This document shows positions 1 through 14,609 of a DNA stretch of 64,000 bases, piece after piece; the stretch's first letter is position 1; each line of letters opens with the position of its first letter. The notes under the pieces were generated by a model. It saw only the letters and a list, made by a program, of their open reading frames with translations. It did not search any database and was not told where the DNA came from. This DNA comes from Actinoplanes oblitus (lineage in GTDB: Bacteria > Actinomycetota > Actinomycetes > Mycobacteriales > Micromonosporaceae). The translations under genes were made by a program, and so were the position numbers. Where the stretch lies: NCBI RefSeq assembly GCF_030252345.1, contig NZ_CP126980.1:7331501-7395500 (forward strand), in the 5' to 3' direction.

Positions 1-2
1 CC

Positions 3-4658
<4,656 letters not shown>

Positions 4659-4678
4659 GAGAATCTCCTCTGCGTCGA

Positions 4679-6292
<1,614 letters not shown>

Positions 6293-6633
6293 GCGGACAC
6301 CAATCGCCGAATCAAGAAAGGGAATCGACTGCCCGCCGGGGCCTCCACATCCACCAAGAACGGTGGGCGGCCACGGCAGCGGGCTGGGTGCGTGTCAGTA
6401 GATCACGGAGCCACACTTACATGAATCGGACGTCCGGTCAACCGGTGCGATCTCAGAGACACGATCCGGGTACGCTCCGCGCGGTGTCTGCCCCGTTGTC
6501 GTACCGCCCGGATCCGCGCCTCGGCCGCCTCGACATGGCCACCGCGATCGCCGCCGTCCACGACCGCCCCCACTGACCCCGTTGACGAGCTCAGCGAGGG
6601 CCGAGCAGTGCGACGACACCGCCGCCTTCACCC
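6293..6633 (-). promoter_or_regulatory. Intergenic leader/promoter region of the ABC-F pair
   Basis: 341 bp with no convincing gene. Read on the minus strand there is a -35-like TTGACC (6441-6436), then a perfect 10-bp palindrome CGGACGTCCG (6427-6436), then a weak -10-like TAAGTG (6419-6414). The ~120 nt between this and the GTG at 6292 are long enough for an attenuator, the usual control for antibiotic-induced ABC-F genes, but I found no clear leader peptide or terminator/antiterminator pair. The promoter call is tentative. Confidence 0.3.
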
Positions 6634-7056
6634 CTAAGCGGGCGCGACAGTGCGGTTGTGGGGCACCAGCTCGTGCGGCGGGCGGTCCGGGTCGTCGATG
6701 CCGAAGCTGATGATCCGCCGCGGCCGGATCCGGATGATCGGCGCCGGCGTACCCCACGCGGAGTCGGCCGGCTGCTCGATCGCCTCGCCACGCCCGCGGA
6801 TCTCCAGGCAGCGCACCCGCCAGGGATCGGTGGAGTACAGGTCGTCCACCACGAACGCCACCTCCCCGGTCGCCGCGACGTTCCGGAACTTGCGGCTCGC
6901 CACCAGGTTGAACCCCACGATGTCGATCGTCTCGGTGGCCGCGTTGTACCGGAACCCGACCGGACTGTTCTGCAACGTGCCGTCCGGCCGCAACGTGGCC
7001 AGCCGCCCCAGCCGCTGCGTACCGAGGTAGGCGATCTCGAAGTCGGTAAACGTCAT
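6634..7056 (-). CDS. PPOX-class (pyridoxamine-phosphate-oxidase fold) F420/flavin-dependent protein
   Basis: 140 residues, the usual size of single-domain split-barrel proteins. The start MTFTDFEIAYLGTQRLGRLAT, the central FRYNAATETIDI and the C-terminal RIRPRRIISFGID resemble actinobacterial PPOX-class enzymes that bind F420 or FMN and reduce small molecules. There are no membrane segments or signal. It lies upstream of the ABC-F genes on the same strand but is separated by 341 bp, so co-transcription is uncertain. A perfect 12-bp palindrome 28 bp upstream of its start may be its operator. Substrate unknown. Confidence 0.75.
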   Translation of the reverse strand: MTFTDFEIAYLGTQRLGRLATLRPDGTLQNSPVGFRYNAATETIDIVGFNLVASRKFRNVAATGEVAFVVDDLYSTDPWRVRCLEIRGRGEAIEQPADSAWGTPAPIIRIRPRRIISFGIDDPDRPPHELVPHNRTVAPA

Positions 7057-7083
7057 ACCGAGAACTCTGCAACTTGAACCTGA

Positions 7084-7095
7084 GTTGACGTCAAC
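7084..7095. promoter_or_regulatory. 12-bp palindrome upstream of the PPOX gene
   Basis: GTTGACGTCAAC is a perfect 12-bp inverted repeat centred about 33 bp upstream of the PPOX start at 7056. It includes TTGACG, which could serve as a -35 hexamer, so a dimeric repressor bound here would block transcription. No regulator gene is adjacent. This is based on symmetry and position only. Confidence 0.3.
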
Positions 7096-7339
7096 ACCGC
7101 GGGCGGTCGGCGGGGGAAGGCGCCAGGGCCGGGGCCCCCGACACCGGGGCTCCGCCCGAGTTCTCCTTCTTGGTGGCGACCGTCCATTCCGGCCCGAGCA
7201 CCGCCATCAGCTTGGTCAGCAGGTTGTCGGCGGGCTGCCCGTCCACCGAGCAGCAGATCTCCCGCAGGAGCAGCGCGTTCAGGTCCCGAGTGTGCGCGAG
7301 ACCCGCGATGATCTCGGCCTTGCCCTGCTGCTGGTTGCG
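7091..7339 (-). pseudogene. Possible gene remnant (C-terminal ~80 residues of an unknown protein)
   Basis: On the minus strand this stretch is open for 82 codons between stops, without a good start. It reads like real protein (AEIIAGLAHTRDLNALLLREI, then DGQPADNLLTKLMAVLGPEW) before a Pro/Ala-rich tail. Codon third positions are G/C-rich, as in neighbouring genes. No family is recognised. It could be the end of a gene whose front was lost. The rest of 7057-7689, a 633-bp gap, shows no convincing gene on either strand. Confidence 0.3.
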
Positions 7340-7689
7340 TCACGGACAGAAGGCGTCGGCGCCGCGCGACCCGCCGGCCTCGTTGGCAGACATTCCCGCT
7401 CATCGCCCGGATGGATTCGATGCCAAGCGTGCAGGTCCGCGCACCGGCGCGCATACCGTGTGGCCCCTGTGCCGTCCCCACCGCAAGCCGAGCTGGCTCG
7501 AATCACCGCGATCTTGTGTTTCGCTATCTGCACGGCCGCCAGACGGATCCAACTGTGCCTTCGCCGCCCAGGCACGGCATCCTACATTGGTCAGCCCCGA
7601 TGAATGCGTGGCCAGCCGACGGTTGCCGGGCCGCCGAACGATCGAGACTGGCGGACACAACCTCGCGTGGCGTTTCGGGAGGGCAATCG

Positions 7690-8070
7690 ATGTTGGACAG
7701 CTCATCCTTGGACGAGTCGGAGAACTGGATCGATGACTGGCAGGAGGGGATTGAGGCACGGCTTGCTCGCACACGGGACTTCGCGAATCGATTGGGCGAG
7801 ATGAAGGGATCAGCTCGTTCCGGAGGCGGCCTGGTGGAGGTCACCGTGGACAGCTCGGGCGCCCTTAATGATCTATACCTCGACGACGGCGTGCGCCGAC
7901 ACTCAGGACGGTGGATTGCCGAGCAAGTGCTTTCGGCCACCCGATCGGCGCGGGCCGAACTGGTCCGGCAGGCCGATCTCGTGGCACAACAGTCCGGCGC
8001 CGCCGATACCGCGGAGGGCCGCGCTTTACTGACAGCCCTGACAGCTCGTCTTCGCGACGGCGGGCAATGA
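7690..8070 (+). CDS. YbaB/EbfC-like small protein of a type VII secretion-type cassette
   Basis: 126 residues. The ATG at 7690 is chosen over upstream in-frame codons because GGGAGGGC lies five bases before it and the upstream frame lacks protein character. The N-terminus is acidic; the centre (GGGLVEVTVDSSGALNDLYLDD) and the helical C-terminus match the YbaB/EbfC fold. In actinobacteria such proteins often precede WXG100/EspC genes in secreted-toxin loci. It overlaps the next gene by four bases (ATGA). Here it is probably a chaperone-like or structural partner rather than a nucleoid protein, but that is inferred from context. Confidence 0.65.
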   Translation: MLDSSSLDESENWIDDWQEGIEARLARTRDFANRLGEMKGSARSGGGLVEVTVDSSGALNDLYLDDGVRRHSGRWIAEQVLSATRSARAELVRQADLVAQQSGAADTAEGRALLTALTARLRDGGQ

Positions 8071-8381
8071 CCAGGCCGCTGAAGGTCCCTACAGAGGATT
8101 TGCGCCGGCATGCCGGCCATTTGGATCTCATCACTGACGGACTCAACATGGCCCGACGAGCCGGTAACGCGACCGATCCCGGTCCGGGATCGTACGGGCG
8201 ACTCTGCCTGATGGTGCCAATCATGTTGAGTCAGCTGCAGAGACCGCTGCTAGAGGCGATCGAAATAGCCTCGCGGTCAGTCCAGGGAAACGCTGACTTG
8301 ATCATCGAAGCCGCGGACCTCTACGAGGCTACCGACGACGCCCACGCGAATGAGATCCGGCACAGCGGAGGAGGCTGGTGA
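8067..8381 (+). CDS. EspC/WXG100-like type VII secretion partner
   Basis: 104 residues. It starts at ATG 8067, overlapping the previous stop, and ends overlapping the next start by four bases. The sequence is mainly helical: an N-terminal helix (VPTEDLRRHAGHLDLITDGL), a turn, and a second helix ending LYEATDDAHANEI. This fits the EspC/ESX-1-associated helical hairpin family. Such proteins pair with a larger substrate to form the four-helix bundle recognised by the EccC ATPase. The larger substrate is almost certainly the next gene. No ESX machinery lies in the window, so export would need a distant locus. Confidence 0.6.
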   Translation: MTRPLKVPTEDLRRHAGHLDLITDGLNMARRAGNATDPGPGSYGRLCLMVPIMLSQLQRPLLEAIEIASRSVQGNADLIIEAADLYEATDDAHANEIRHSGGGW

Positions 8382-9526
8382 GTAACCCGCTCATCGCACC
8401 GCGCACCGAAATACCCAAGGATTCCTGGGCCGGGGTCTGGATCGTCGAGGACATCGAGATGATCCGCCGCGGGATCGAAAACGGCAGCTGGATCGACGGC
8501 ACGCTCGGCGTCGTGGGAGCCAGTCTTGACGGCCTCGCCCTGATCAGCGACCCCCTCGGGGTCCTCCTTCAGTACGGCGCGTCTTGGATCATCGAGCACG
8601 TCAGGCCGCTCAGCGAGGCGCTGGACTGGCTCGCCGGCGACCCGGCGAGCATCGCCGCGAACGCAGAGACTTGGCGCAACGTCGCCAACGAGTTGCACCG
8701 GCAGGCCGAAGAACTCCGCGGGGCAGTCAGATTGGACTTGTCCGAATGGACGGGCGACTCGAGCACGGCATACCGCGATCGAACCGGCCAGCAGCAACAG
8801 GCCCTCGGCGCACTCGCCAAGGCATCGGAGACGATGGCGGTCATCACGGAAGGCGCCGGGTTTCTGATTGCGGCGGTCCGAGTACTGGTACGGGACGCAA
8901 TTGCGACCCTGGCCTCGCGGCTCGTCGTCTACGCCGCCGAAGAAGTCGCATCGCTGGGGATCGCGACGCCGCTCGTCGTCGAACAGGTCACTACGCTGAT
9001 TGGCTCCTGGACAGCCAGAATTGCCCGCTGGCTGAGGGGCCTCCTGGACAGCCTGCGCAAACTCCTGCCGGCCATCCGCCGGATCGGAGATCTTGTTGAC
9101 GAAATCAAAAAAGTTCTTAACCGTATCCACAGCGGCGAGGAAGGTGCCGAAGCCCTCAACCGAGTCAAGAAGCGAGGCGCCGGGCCGGTCCAGCTGTTCA
9201 GCCTGGAGTCGGTACGCGGCATCGCCGCGAAGTATGGCATCGACATCGCCGGCTTGAGCATCTCTCTTGGCAGCAAGACCACCCGGGGCATCTGCGGCCG
9301 CACTCTGCCGGACGGTTCCATCGTGCTGTTCCCGACCGGCTTCCGCAGCGAGGAGGATCTGGCCAAGACCCTGGCTCACGAGCGGTTCCACCACGACGAA
9401 CTGGCGGCCGGCAAGCCGTTCCCGAAGAACGCGGAGGAGTTCGACGCCTTCGAGGATCGGGCATACGCGCACGAGGAGCAGTGGTGGAACAATCAACCGA
9501 TCCGTCCCGAGCAGAGGAAGCGATGA
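8378..9526 (+). CDS. Type VII-type polymorphic toxin with C-terminal HExxH domain
   Basis: 382 residues, starting at GTG 8378 with GGAGGAG nearby. Residues ~1-200 are largely helical, with a WXG-like segment (LSEWTGDSSTAYRDR) typical of ESX substrates and hydrophobic helices at ~155-185. Arg/Lys-rich helices follow. The C-terminal ~100 residues change character and contain H334-E335-R-F-H338, an HExxH zinc-metallopeptidase signature within TLAHERFHHDEL, followed by acidic and aromatic residues (FEDRAYAHEEQWW) that could supply a third ligand. This delivery-region plus enzymatic-tip layout is that of polymorphic toxins. Whether the tip is a peptidase is inferred from the motif alone. The adjacent zinc-ribbon gene could be the antidote. 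Confidence 0.6.
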   Translation: MSNPLIAPRTEIPKDSWAGVWIVEDIEMIRRGIENGSWIDGTLGVVGASLDGLALISDPLGVLLQYGASWIIEHVRPLSEALDWLAGDPASIAANAETWRNVANELHRQAEELRGAVRLDLSEWTGDSSTAYRDRTGQQQQALGALAKASETMAVITEGAGFLIAAVRVLVRDAIATLASRLVVYAAEEVASLGIATPLVVEQVTTLIGSWTARIARWLRGLLDSLRKLLPAIRRIGDLVDEIKKVLNRIHSGEEGAEALNRVKKRGAGPVQLFSLESVRGIAAKYGIDIAGLSISLGSKTTRGICGRTLPDGSIVLFPTGFRSEEDLAKTLAHERFHHDELAAGKPFPKNAEEFDAFEDRAYAHEEQWWNNQPIRPEQRKR

Positions 9527-9810
9527 TGGCGGCGTACGACCAGTGGCTGGATTCCTACAGCGCCGCCTATGACACGGTGCCCGGGCCTCTGCTCCTGCCA
9601 TGTCCCAACTGCGGACACCAATGCCTTCAGCTGGTCTTCACCGGTGACCTCGACCGCATGGTTGGCTACGCTCACTTCTGGTGTGACCGCTGCCTACATG
9701 GCATTGGCATCTCACGCACGGCCATCCCGGAGCACGCCGTCGTTCAAGACATTCGGCAGCCCCGCGAGAGTCGGCGACCCGAGATTCCCAACTACCAACT
9801 GGTCCAATGA
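9523..9810 (+). CDS. Small zinc-ribbon protein, candidate partner or immunity protein
   Basis: 95 residues, translationally coupled to the toxin gene (ATGA overlap at 9523, with GAGGAAG upstream). Four cysteines form two CxxC knuckles: C27-P-N-C30 and C54-D-R-C57, spaced as in a zinc ribbon. No helix-turn-helix or membrane segment is seen. The place directly after a toxin gene is where immunity genes usually lie, so it is a candidate immunity protein, but a role as an accessory factor is equally possible. No named family is recognised. Confidence 0.5.
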   Translation: MMAAYDQWLDSYSAAYDTVPGPLLLPCPNCGHQCLQLVFTGDLDRMVGYAHFWCDRCLHGIGISRTAIPEHAVVQDIRQPRESRRPEIPNYQLVQ

Positions 9811-10448
9811 GCCTTTCTCATTCTGCGTAGCGGTTGGCTTCGACGTGGTGCATAACGAGGATGGCCGGCACAATCGGGGTCGCTCGGCGGGCCGGCAGCG
9901 CAGCTTTGTCACTAGCTTTCAGGTCTTCGAAGTCACGATGTCAATCCGCCAACCGCGGCCCCACCGCGCTGCGGCGCTGCGCGACCTGGCTGTCCAGCGC
10001 GCTCAACGAAGCCGTCCGCACCCGTCAGTCGCTTGTTATCGCTCTCGCGCGGCTTACGGGCACCCCCAGGTCCGGCCGGCCCACTGGCGAAATCGCCTTC
10101 GCCAACACCAGGTCCAGTGCTCGCAGGGTCGTAGGCGAGTAGCCGAATCCCTCCAGCTCCCGGTACCAGTCATCCGATCAATGGGCGATCAGCTCACCTG
10201 TTGTTACGCGAATAGGGCGGGTTAGCGCCAGCTGCAGACATAGACATCAGTCGTTTGACGTATGACGATGTGAACGTTAACTTCACCGACACATGGCGGC
10301 CGCTGCCGGCTGCCGGTGCGGCAGCCATCCACCGCGGTAGGCCCGGCGTTTGACGGCCGGACCAATGCCTCCACCGGCTCACCGGACGCGTCGCGCCGTG
10401 TGCGAAGCCTGTCCGCTGGGACTCGTCCTGTCCCGCAAGGAGGTCCTC
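9811..10448. other. 638-bp region without a convincing gene; promoter side of the GH54 operon
   Basis: Open frames here are short, lack ribosome-binding sites and read as low-complexity Arg/Pro/Ala sequence. The stretch around 9980-10180 has somewhat gene-like composition but no recognisable family, and may be decayed coding DNA. The last 200 bp have a lower G+C content and hold a LacI-type palindrome at 10270-10281, described separately. Confidence 0.4.
10270..10281. promoter_or_regulatory. LacI-type palindromic operator candidate upstream of GH54-CBM2
   Basis: GTGAACGTTAAC is an inverted repeat centred on CG, with five of six base pairs matching across the centre, in an A+T-richer patch about 170 bp before the ATG at 10449. 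Central CG and A/T-rich arms are typical of LacI-family sugar repressor sites in actinobacteria. No lacI gene is in the window, so the regulator would act in trans. Confidence 0.35.
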
Positions 10449-11885
10449 ATGAAAACTCGGTGGGTGGTGGCAGTCGCCGCCGCTTCGGTCCTGGCCGCCG
10501 GCGGAATCGTCACCGCGACCGCCGCGCACGCCGCGGCCGGATGCCACGTCGACTACACGATCAGCTCCCAGTGGCCCGGCGGTTTCGGGGCCGGCGTGAG
10601 CGTCAGCAATCTGGGCGATCCGGTCGACGGCTGGCGGTTGTCCTGGACGTTCGGAGCCGGGCAGACCGTGACGCAGCTGTGGAACGGCAGCTACACGCAA
10701 TCCGGCGCTGCGGTGACAGTCACCAACGCGACCTACAACGCCGGCATCCCGACCGGCGGGAGCGTGAATTTTGGGTTCAACGGCGCCTGGAACAACAGCA
10801 GCAACCCGATCCCGGCCGCGTTCACCCTCAACGGCGTCGCCTGCACCGGCACCGTGACCCCGTCGCCGAGCACCACGACGCCGAGCAGCGACCCGTCGAG
10901 CACACCGCCGCCCGCACAACAGTCATGTGACATCTACGCCGCCGGCGGCACGCCGTGCATCGGGGCGCACAGCACCACCCGGGCGCTGTTCGGGGCGTAC
11001 AACGGGCCGCTCTACCAGGTACAGCGGGCGTCGGACAAGGCGTACACCAATGTCGGTCTGTTGTCCGCCGGCGGGGTGGCGAACGCGGCCACGCAGGACT
11101 CGTTCTGCGCGAACACCACGTGCACCATCACCAAGATCTACGACCAGACCGCGAACCACAACGATCTGCCGATCTCGTGGGGCGGCCTCTGGAAGGGCCC
11201 CGGTCCCAACGGCGCCGACCTGGGCGCGGACGCCAAGGCCCTGCCGATCACCGTCGGCGGCCACAAGGCGTACGGCGTGAAGGTGACGCCTGGTGTCGGG
11301 TACCGGGTCGACAATGCCAAGAACGCGCCGACCGGCTCCCAGCCGGAGGGCATCTATATGATCACGTCGTCGAACTACGTGAACCAGTGGTGCTGCTTCG
11401 ACTACGGCAGCGGCGAGAACTCGCACACCGACACCGGTAACGCCACGATGAACGCCATCGAGTGGGGCACCGCCTGCTGGTTCGGTGACTGGGCGAACAA
11501 TCCGTGCGTCGGCACCGGCCCGTGGGTCGAGGCCGACCTCGAGAACGGCATGTACCACACCAACACCGGCTCCAACAAAGACCCGAACAACTCCGGCGTG
11601 CACTTCCCCTTCGTCTCGGCGTGGGAGAAGAACAACGGCACGTCCAACTTCACCCTCAAGTACGGCAACGCGACCAGTGGCGGGCTGACCACGCCGTACT
11701 CGGGTGCGCTGCCCAGGGGTTACTCGCCGATGAAGACCGAGAGCTCGCTGCTGCTGGGCACCGGCGGCGACAACAGCCACAGCGGCCAGGGCGAGTTCTT
11801 CGAGGGCGCCATCACCACCGGCTTCCCCACCGACGCCACCGAGAACGCGGTGCAGGCCAGCGTCGTGGCCGCCGCCTACCACTGA
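10449..11885 (+). CDS. Secreted CBM2-GH54 alpha-L-arabinofuranosidase
   Basis: 478 residues starting at ATG 10449, preceded by a strong AAGGAGG. A signal peptide (MKTRWVVAVAAASVLAAGG, cleavage near AHA-AAG) is followed by a CBM2 at ~33-135 (CHVDYTISSQWPGGF to NGVACTG), a Thr/Pro/Ser linker, and a GH54 catalytic domain from Cys160 ([11 protein letters not shown]). Conserved GH54 segments QDSFCANTTC, KIYDQTANHNDL, CCFDYGSGE and ACWFGDW are present. It cleaves arabinofuranosyl side chains while the CBM2 anchors it to cellulose or xylan. The catalytic domain is clearly paralogous to that at 1526-2995, but the binding module differs and sits N-terminal here too. It is followed 43 nt later by the esterase gene. 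Confidence 0.9.
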   Translation: MKTRWVVAVAAASVLAAGGIVTATAAHAAAGCHVDYTISSQWPGGFGAGVSVSNLGDPVDGWRLSWTFGAGQTVTQLWNGSYTQSGAAVTVTNATYNAGIPTGGSVNFGFNGAWNNSSNPIPAAFTLNGVACTGTVTPSPSTTTPSSDPSSTPPPAQQSCDIYAAGGTPCIGAHSTTRALFGAYNGPLYQVQRASDKAYTNVGLLSAGGVANAATQDSFCANTTCTITKIYDQTANHNDLPISWGGLWKGPGPNGADLGADAKALPITVGGHKAYGVKVTPGVGYRVDNAKNAPTGSQPEGIYMITSSNYVNQWCCFDYGSGENSHTDTGNATMNAIEWGTACWFGDWANNPCVGTGPWVEADLENGMYHTNTGSNKDPNNSGVHFPFVSAWEKNNGTSNFTLKYGNATSGGLTTPYSGALPRGYSPMKTESSLLLGTGGDNSHSGQGEFFEGAITTGFPTDATENAVQASVVAAAYH

Positions 11886-11928
11886 GAAGGCGCAGGCAAC
11901 CGGACATCCCCGATCCCTGGAGTTCCCC

Positions 11929-13164
11929 ATGCCCCGATCTTCCGCCGGCCGGCTCGTCGCCTGCCTCGTGATCGCCGTGCTGGCCGTCGCGGTGACCGTC
12001 ACCGCGATCCTGACCCCCCGGTCCGCGTACGCCGCCGACAACCCCTATCAGCGCGGGCCCGACCCGACCGTGGCCAGCGTGGCCGCCACCCGCGGCACCT
12101 TCGCCACCGCGCAACTGACCGTGCCGGCCGGCAACGGATTCGGCGGGGGATACATCTACTACCCGACCGACACCAGCCACGGCACCTGGGGCGCGGTGGC
12201 GATCGTGCCCGGCTACTCGGCGTTGTTCGCCAACGAGGAGGCGTGGATGGGGCCGTGGCTGGCCTCGTTCGGGTTCGTGGTCATCGGCGTCGAGACCATC
12301 ACCCGCTCGGACGGCGCCGACGCCCGCGCCACCCAACTGCTGGCCGCGCTGGACTACCTGACGCAGCGCAGCGCCGTCCGTGACCGGGTCGATGCCACCC
12401 GGCTGGCGGTGATGGGCCACTCGGCCGGTGGGGCCGGAACGATCCTCGCCGCCGAGCGACGTCCCTCGCTGAAGGCCGCCGTCGGGCTCGCACCGGGCAC
12501 GCCGGGCAGTCTCAGCATGGCCACCGACCGGGTACCCACGATGGTCATCGGTGGACAGACCGACCCGACCGTGACCCCGGCCTACCTGAACAACCTGTAC
12601 GCCGGCCTGCCCGCGGCGACACCCGGCGACTTCGTGCAGATCGCCGGCGCCGACCACCTGTTCTTCACCCGGGGGAACAACACGGAGATGAAAGTCCTGA
12701 TCCCGTGGCTGAAGATCTTCCTGGACAACGACACCCGGTACACCCCGTTCCTGTGCCCGGCGCCGGCCGACCCGAGCGGCATCTCGCTGTACCGCGGCAA
12801 ATGCCCCTACCTGCCGCCCGGCACGACGTCGCCGTCGCCGTCGCCGTCGTCCGTGAGTCCGTCCACCCCGGCCACCGGATGCACGGCCAGTTACCGGACG
12901 GCCGGCTGGTGGCCAGGCGGATTCCAGGGTGAGGTCACCGTCACCGCGGCCGGCGCGGCCATCAGCGGATGGGCCGTGAGCTGGACGCCAGGCAGCGGCC
13001 AGGCAATCACCCAGGTGTGGAACGGCACGCTGACCACGAGCGGCTCGGCGGTGACCGTCCGCAACGCCTCGTACAGCGGTTCGGTGCCGGCCGGCGGCTC
13101 GGTCACCTTCGGGTTCCTGGCCACCGGCACCCCGTCCGTCCCGGCACTCACCTGCGCCGGCTGA
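11929..13164 (+). CDS. Secreted PET-hydrolase/cutinase-like alpha/beta hydrolase with C-terminal CBM2
   Basis: 411 residues: signal peptide to ~35 (AYA-ADN), hydrolase domain ~38-295, Ser/Pro linker, CBM2 ~313-411. The hydrolase matches the actinobacterial cutinase/polyesterase family: NPYQRGPDPT start, oxyanion Tyr96 in PGYSA, nucleophile Ser165 in GHSAGG, Asp212 in GGQTDPT, His243 in GADHLF, and the C-terminal Cys276/Cys292 pair. Two residues that line the aromatic cleft in known PET hydrolases differ: the Met of GHSMGG is Ala, and the Trp of the LTPW segment is Gly (LAPG). It probably cleaves cutin or other wall-bound esters. The gene sits between a GH54 and a GH5-like gene, which points to plant-wall degradation. 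Confidence 0.85.
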   Translation: MPRSSAGRLVACLVIAVLAVAVTVTAILTPRSAYAADNPYQRGPDPTVASVAATRGTFATAQLTVPAGNGFGGGYIYYPTDTSHGTWGAVAIVPGYSALFANEEAWMGPWLASFGFVVIGVETITRSDGADARATQLLAALDYLTQRSAVRDRVDATRLAVMGHSAGGAGTILAAERRPSLKAAVGLAPGTPGSLSMATDRVPTMVIGGQTDPTVTPAYLNNLYAGLPAATPGDFVQIAGADHLFFTRGNNTEMKVLIPWLKIFLDNDTRYTPFLCPAPADPSGISLYRGKCPYLPPGTTSPSPSPSSVSPSTPATGCTASYRTAGWWPGGFQGEVTVTAAGAAISGWAVSWTPGSGQAITQVWNGTLTTSGSAVTVRNASYSGSVPAGGSVTFGFLATGTPSVPALTCAG

Positions 13165-13199
13165 CCACCCGAACCCGCGGATCCGTAGGGAGGAATCGA

Positions 13200-14609
13200 A
13201 TGCGCAGGATATTGCTCGCGGCCCTGCTCGGGCTCGCCGCAACCGTGGCGGTCCAGGAACCGGCGCGTGCCGACACCATGCAGTTCCACGGAGTCAACTG
13301 GGCCGACCAGCGGGACAATTTCGTCAACGGGGTGCTCTACGTGTCCGGCCTCGGTTCGGCTGACACGTACTCCTCCGCGTCCGTCGTCGCCGACCGCGTG
13401 GTCGGCCAACTGTACGCGGTCACGGGCGCCAACACCGTCCGCATGCCGATCAACGAGCCGACCGTCGCGTCGTACTGGAACACCTACACCGGCGCTATCG
13501 ACCAGGCGCTCGGCAAGGGCAAGGTCATCCTGGCGTACTGGGCTACCGCGAATGGCCGGCCGGCCGACGCCGGCGCCTACGACCGTATGTGGGACATCGT
13601 CGTGTCCCGGTACGCCGGCAACAGCAACGCCTACTTCGAGGTCATCAACGAGCCGTACGGGTATTCCACGACGGATCTGAACAACTTCTACAACTCCTGG
13701 CTGGCCCGGCACCCCGACGTGCCCCGTGGCCGGGTGATCCTGGACGGCGCCGGGCTCGCCCAGAACGTCGCCGCGGTCGGCCAGGACAGCCGGTTGAACT
13801 CGACCCTGCTCGCCGTCCACGACTACTCGTTCTTCGCCGGGTACGAGGACGAGACGTCGTGGGCGAACCACATCGCGAGCTCCATCGGCGGGTACGCCTC
13901 GCGGACGGTGGCCACCGAGTGGGGCGGCCCGATGAGTCCCGGCAGCAAGAACGGCGTCTCCTACGGCAGCATCGACTACAACATCCCGAGCGGCTCGTTC
14001 TTCGCCGACTACCTCCGCGGGGTCAGCAGCAAGCTGCGCGAGCTCGGCGTCGGTGGGGTCTACTGGCCCGGCCTGCGCGACGGCGACTGGTACAGCCTGA
14101 CCCAGCGCACCGGCAGCGGCGCCAACATCAACCTGACGCTGACCAACGCGTCCGGGCTGAACCGGCTGCACTATTCGTGGGGCATCGGCACCGGCGGCAC
14201 CACTACGGTCCGCATCGTGAACGCCGCCACCGGCCGGTACGCCGACGGACTGGGCCGCACCACGGCCGGTACCGACCTCGCCCAGGGGACCGACGGCACG
14301 AGCCCGGACCAGCAATGGGTGGTCGAGAACTCCGGAACCTACGTCCGGATCAGGAACGTGCACACCGGCCTGTACTTCGACGGCATGGGCCGCGCCACCA
14401 ACGGCAGCGCGGCCGGGCAGTACAGCGGCTCTACCAGCGCCAACCAGCAGTGGAGCGTACTCACCGACGCGAACAACGTGCGGCTGCGCAACCGGGCCAC
14501 CGGGCTGTACCTGGACGGGATGGGGCGGACGGCGAACGGCGCGAGCGCCGGTCAGTACGGCGACTCCACGAGCGCCAACCAGCGCTGGCGCATCGTCGCC
14601 GCGGGATGA
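13200..14609 (+). CDS. Secreted GH5-like glycoside hydrolase with ricin-type trefoil
   Basis: 469 residues starting at ATG 13200 behind AGGGAGGAA. A signal peptide (MRRILLAALLGLAATVA, cleavage near ARA-DT) precedes a TIM barrel at ~26-330 with the two GH5/clan-A glutamates: acid/base E151 in VINEPYG and nucleophile E240 in TEWGGP. The C-terminal ~125 residues are a trefoil of three related units, each with Y.DG.GR and NQQW-like motifs. This degenerate ricin-type repeat carries DGMGR in place of the usual CLD. Probable role: endo-acting hydrolysis of beta-linked plant polysaccharide; exact GH5 subfamily unknown. It lies 35 nt after the esterase gene, probably in the same operon. Confidence 0.8.
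   Translation: MRRILLAALLGLAATVAVQEPARADTMQFHGVNWADQRDNFVNGVLYVSGLGSADTYSSASVVADRVVGQLYAVTGANTVRMPINEPTVASYWNTYTGAIDQALGKGKVILAYWATANGRPADAGAYDRMWDIVVSRYAGNSNAYFEVINEPYGYSTTDLNNFYNSWLARHPDVPRGRVILDGAGLAQNVAAVGQDSRLNSTLLAVHDYSFFAGYEDETSWANHIASSIGGYASRTVATEWGGPMSPGSKNGVSYGSIDYNIPSGSFFADYLRGVSSKLRELGVGGVYWPGLRDGDWYSLTQRTGSGANINLTLTNASGLNRLHYSWGIGTGGTTTVRIVNAATGRYADGLGRTTAGTDLAQGTDGTSPDQQWVVENSGTYVRIRNVHTGLYFDGMGRATNGSAAGQYSGSTSANQQWSVLTDANNVRLRNRATGLYLDGMGRTANGASAGQYGDSTSANQRWRIVAAG

Noticed and set aside
6388..6576. Short plus-strand ORF (62 codons) as a leader peptide for ABC-F
   Set aside because: It runs divergently from the ABC-F genes, so it cannot be their leader, and it lacks an RBS.
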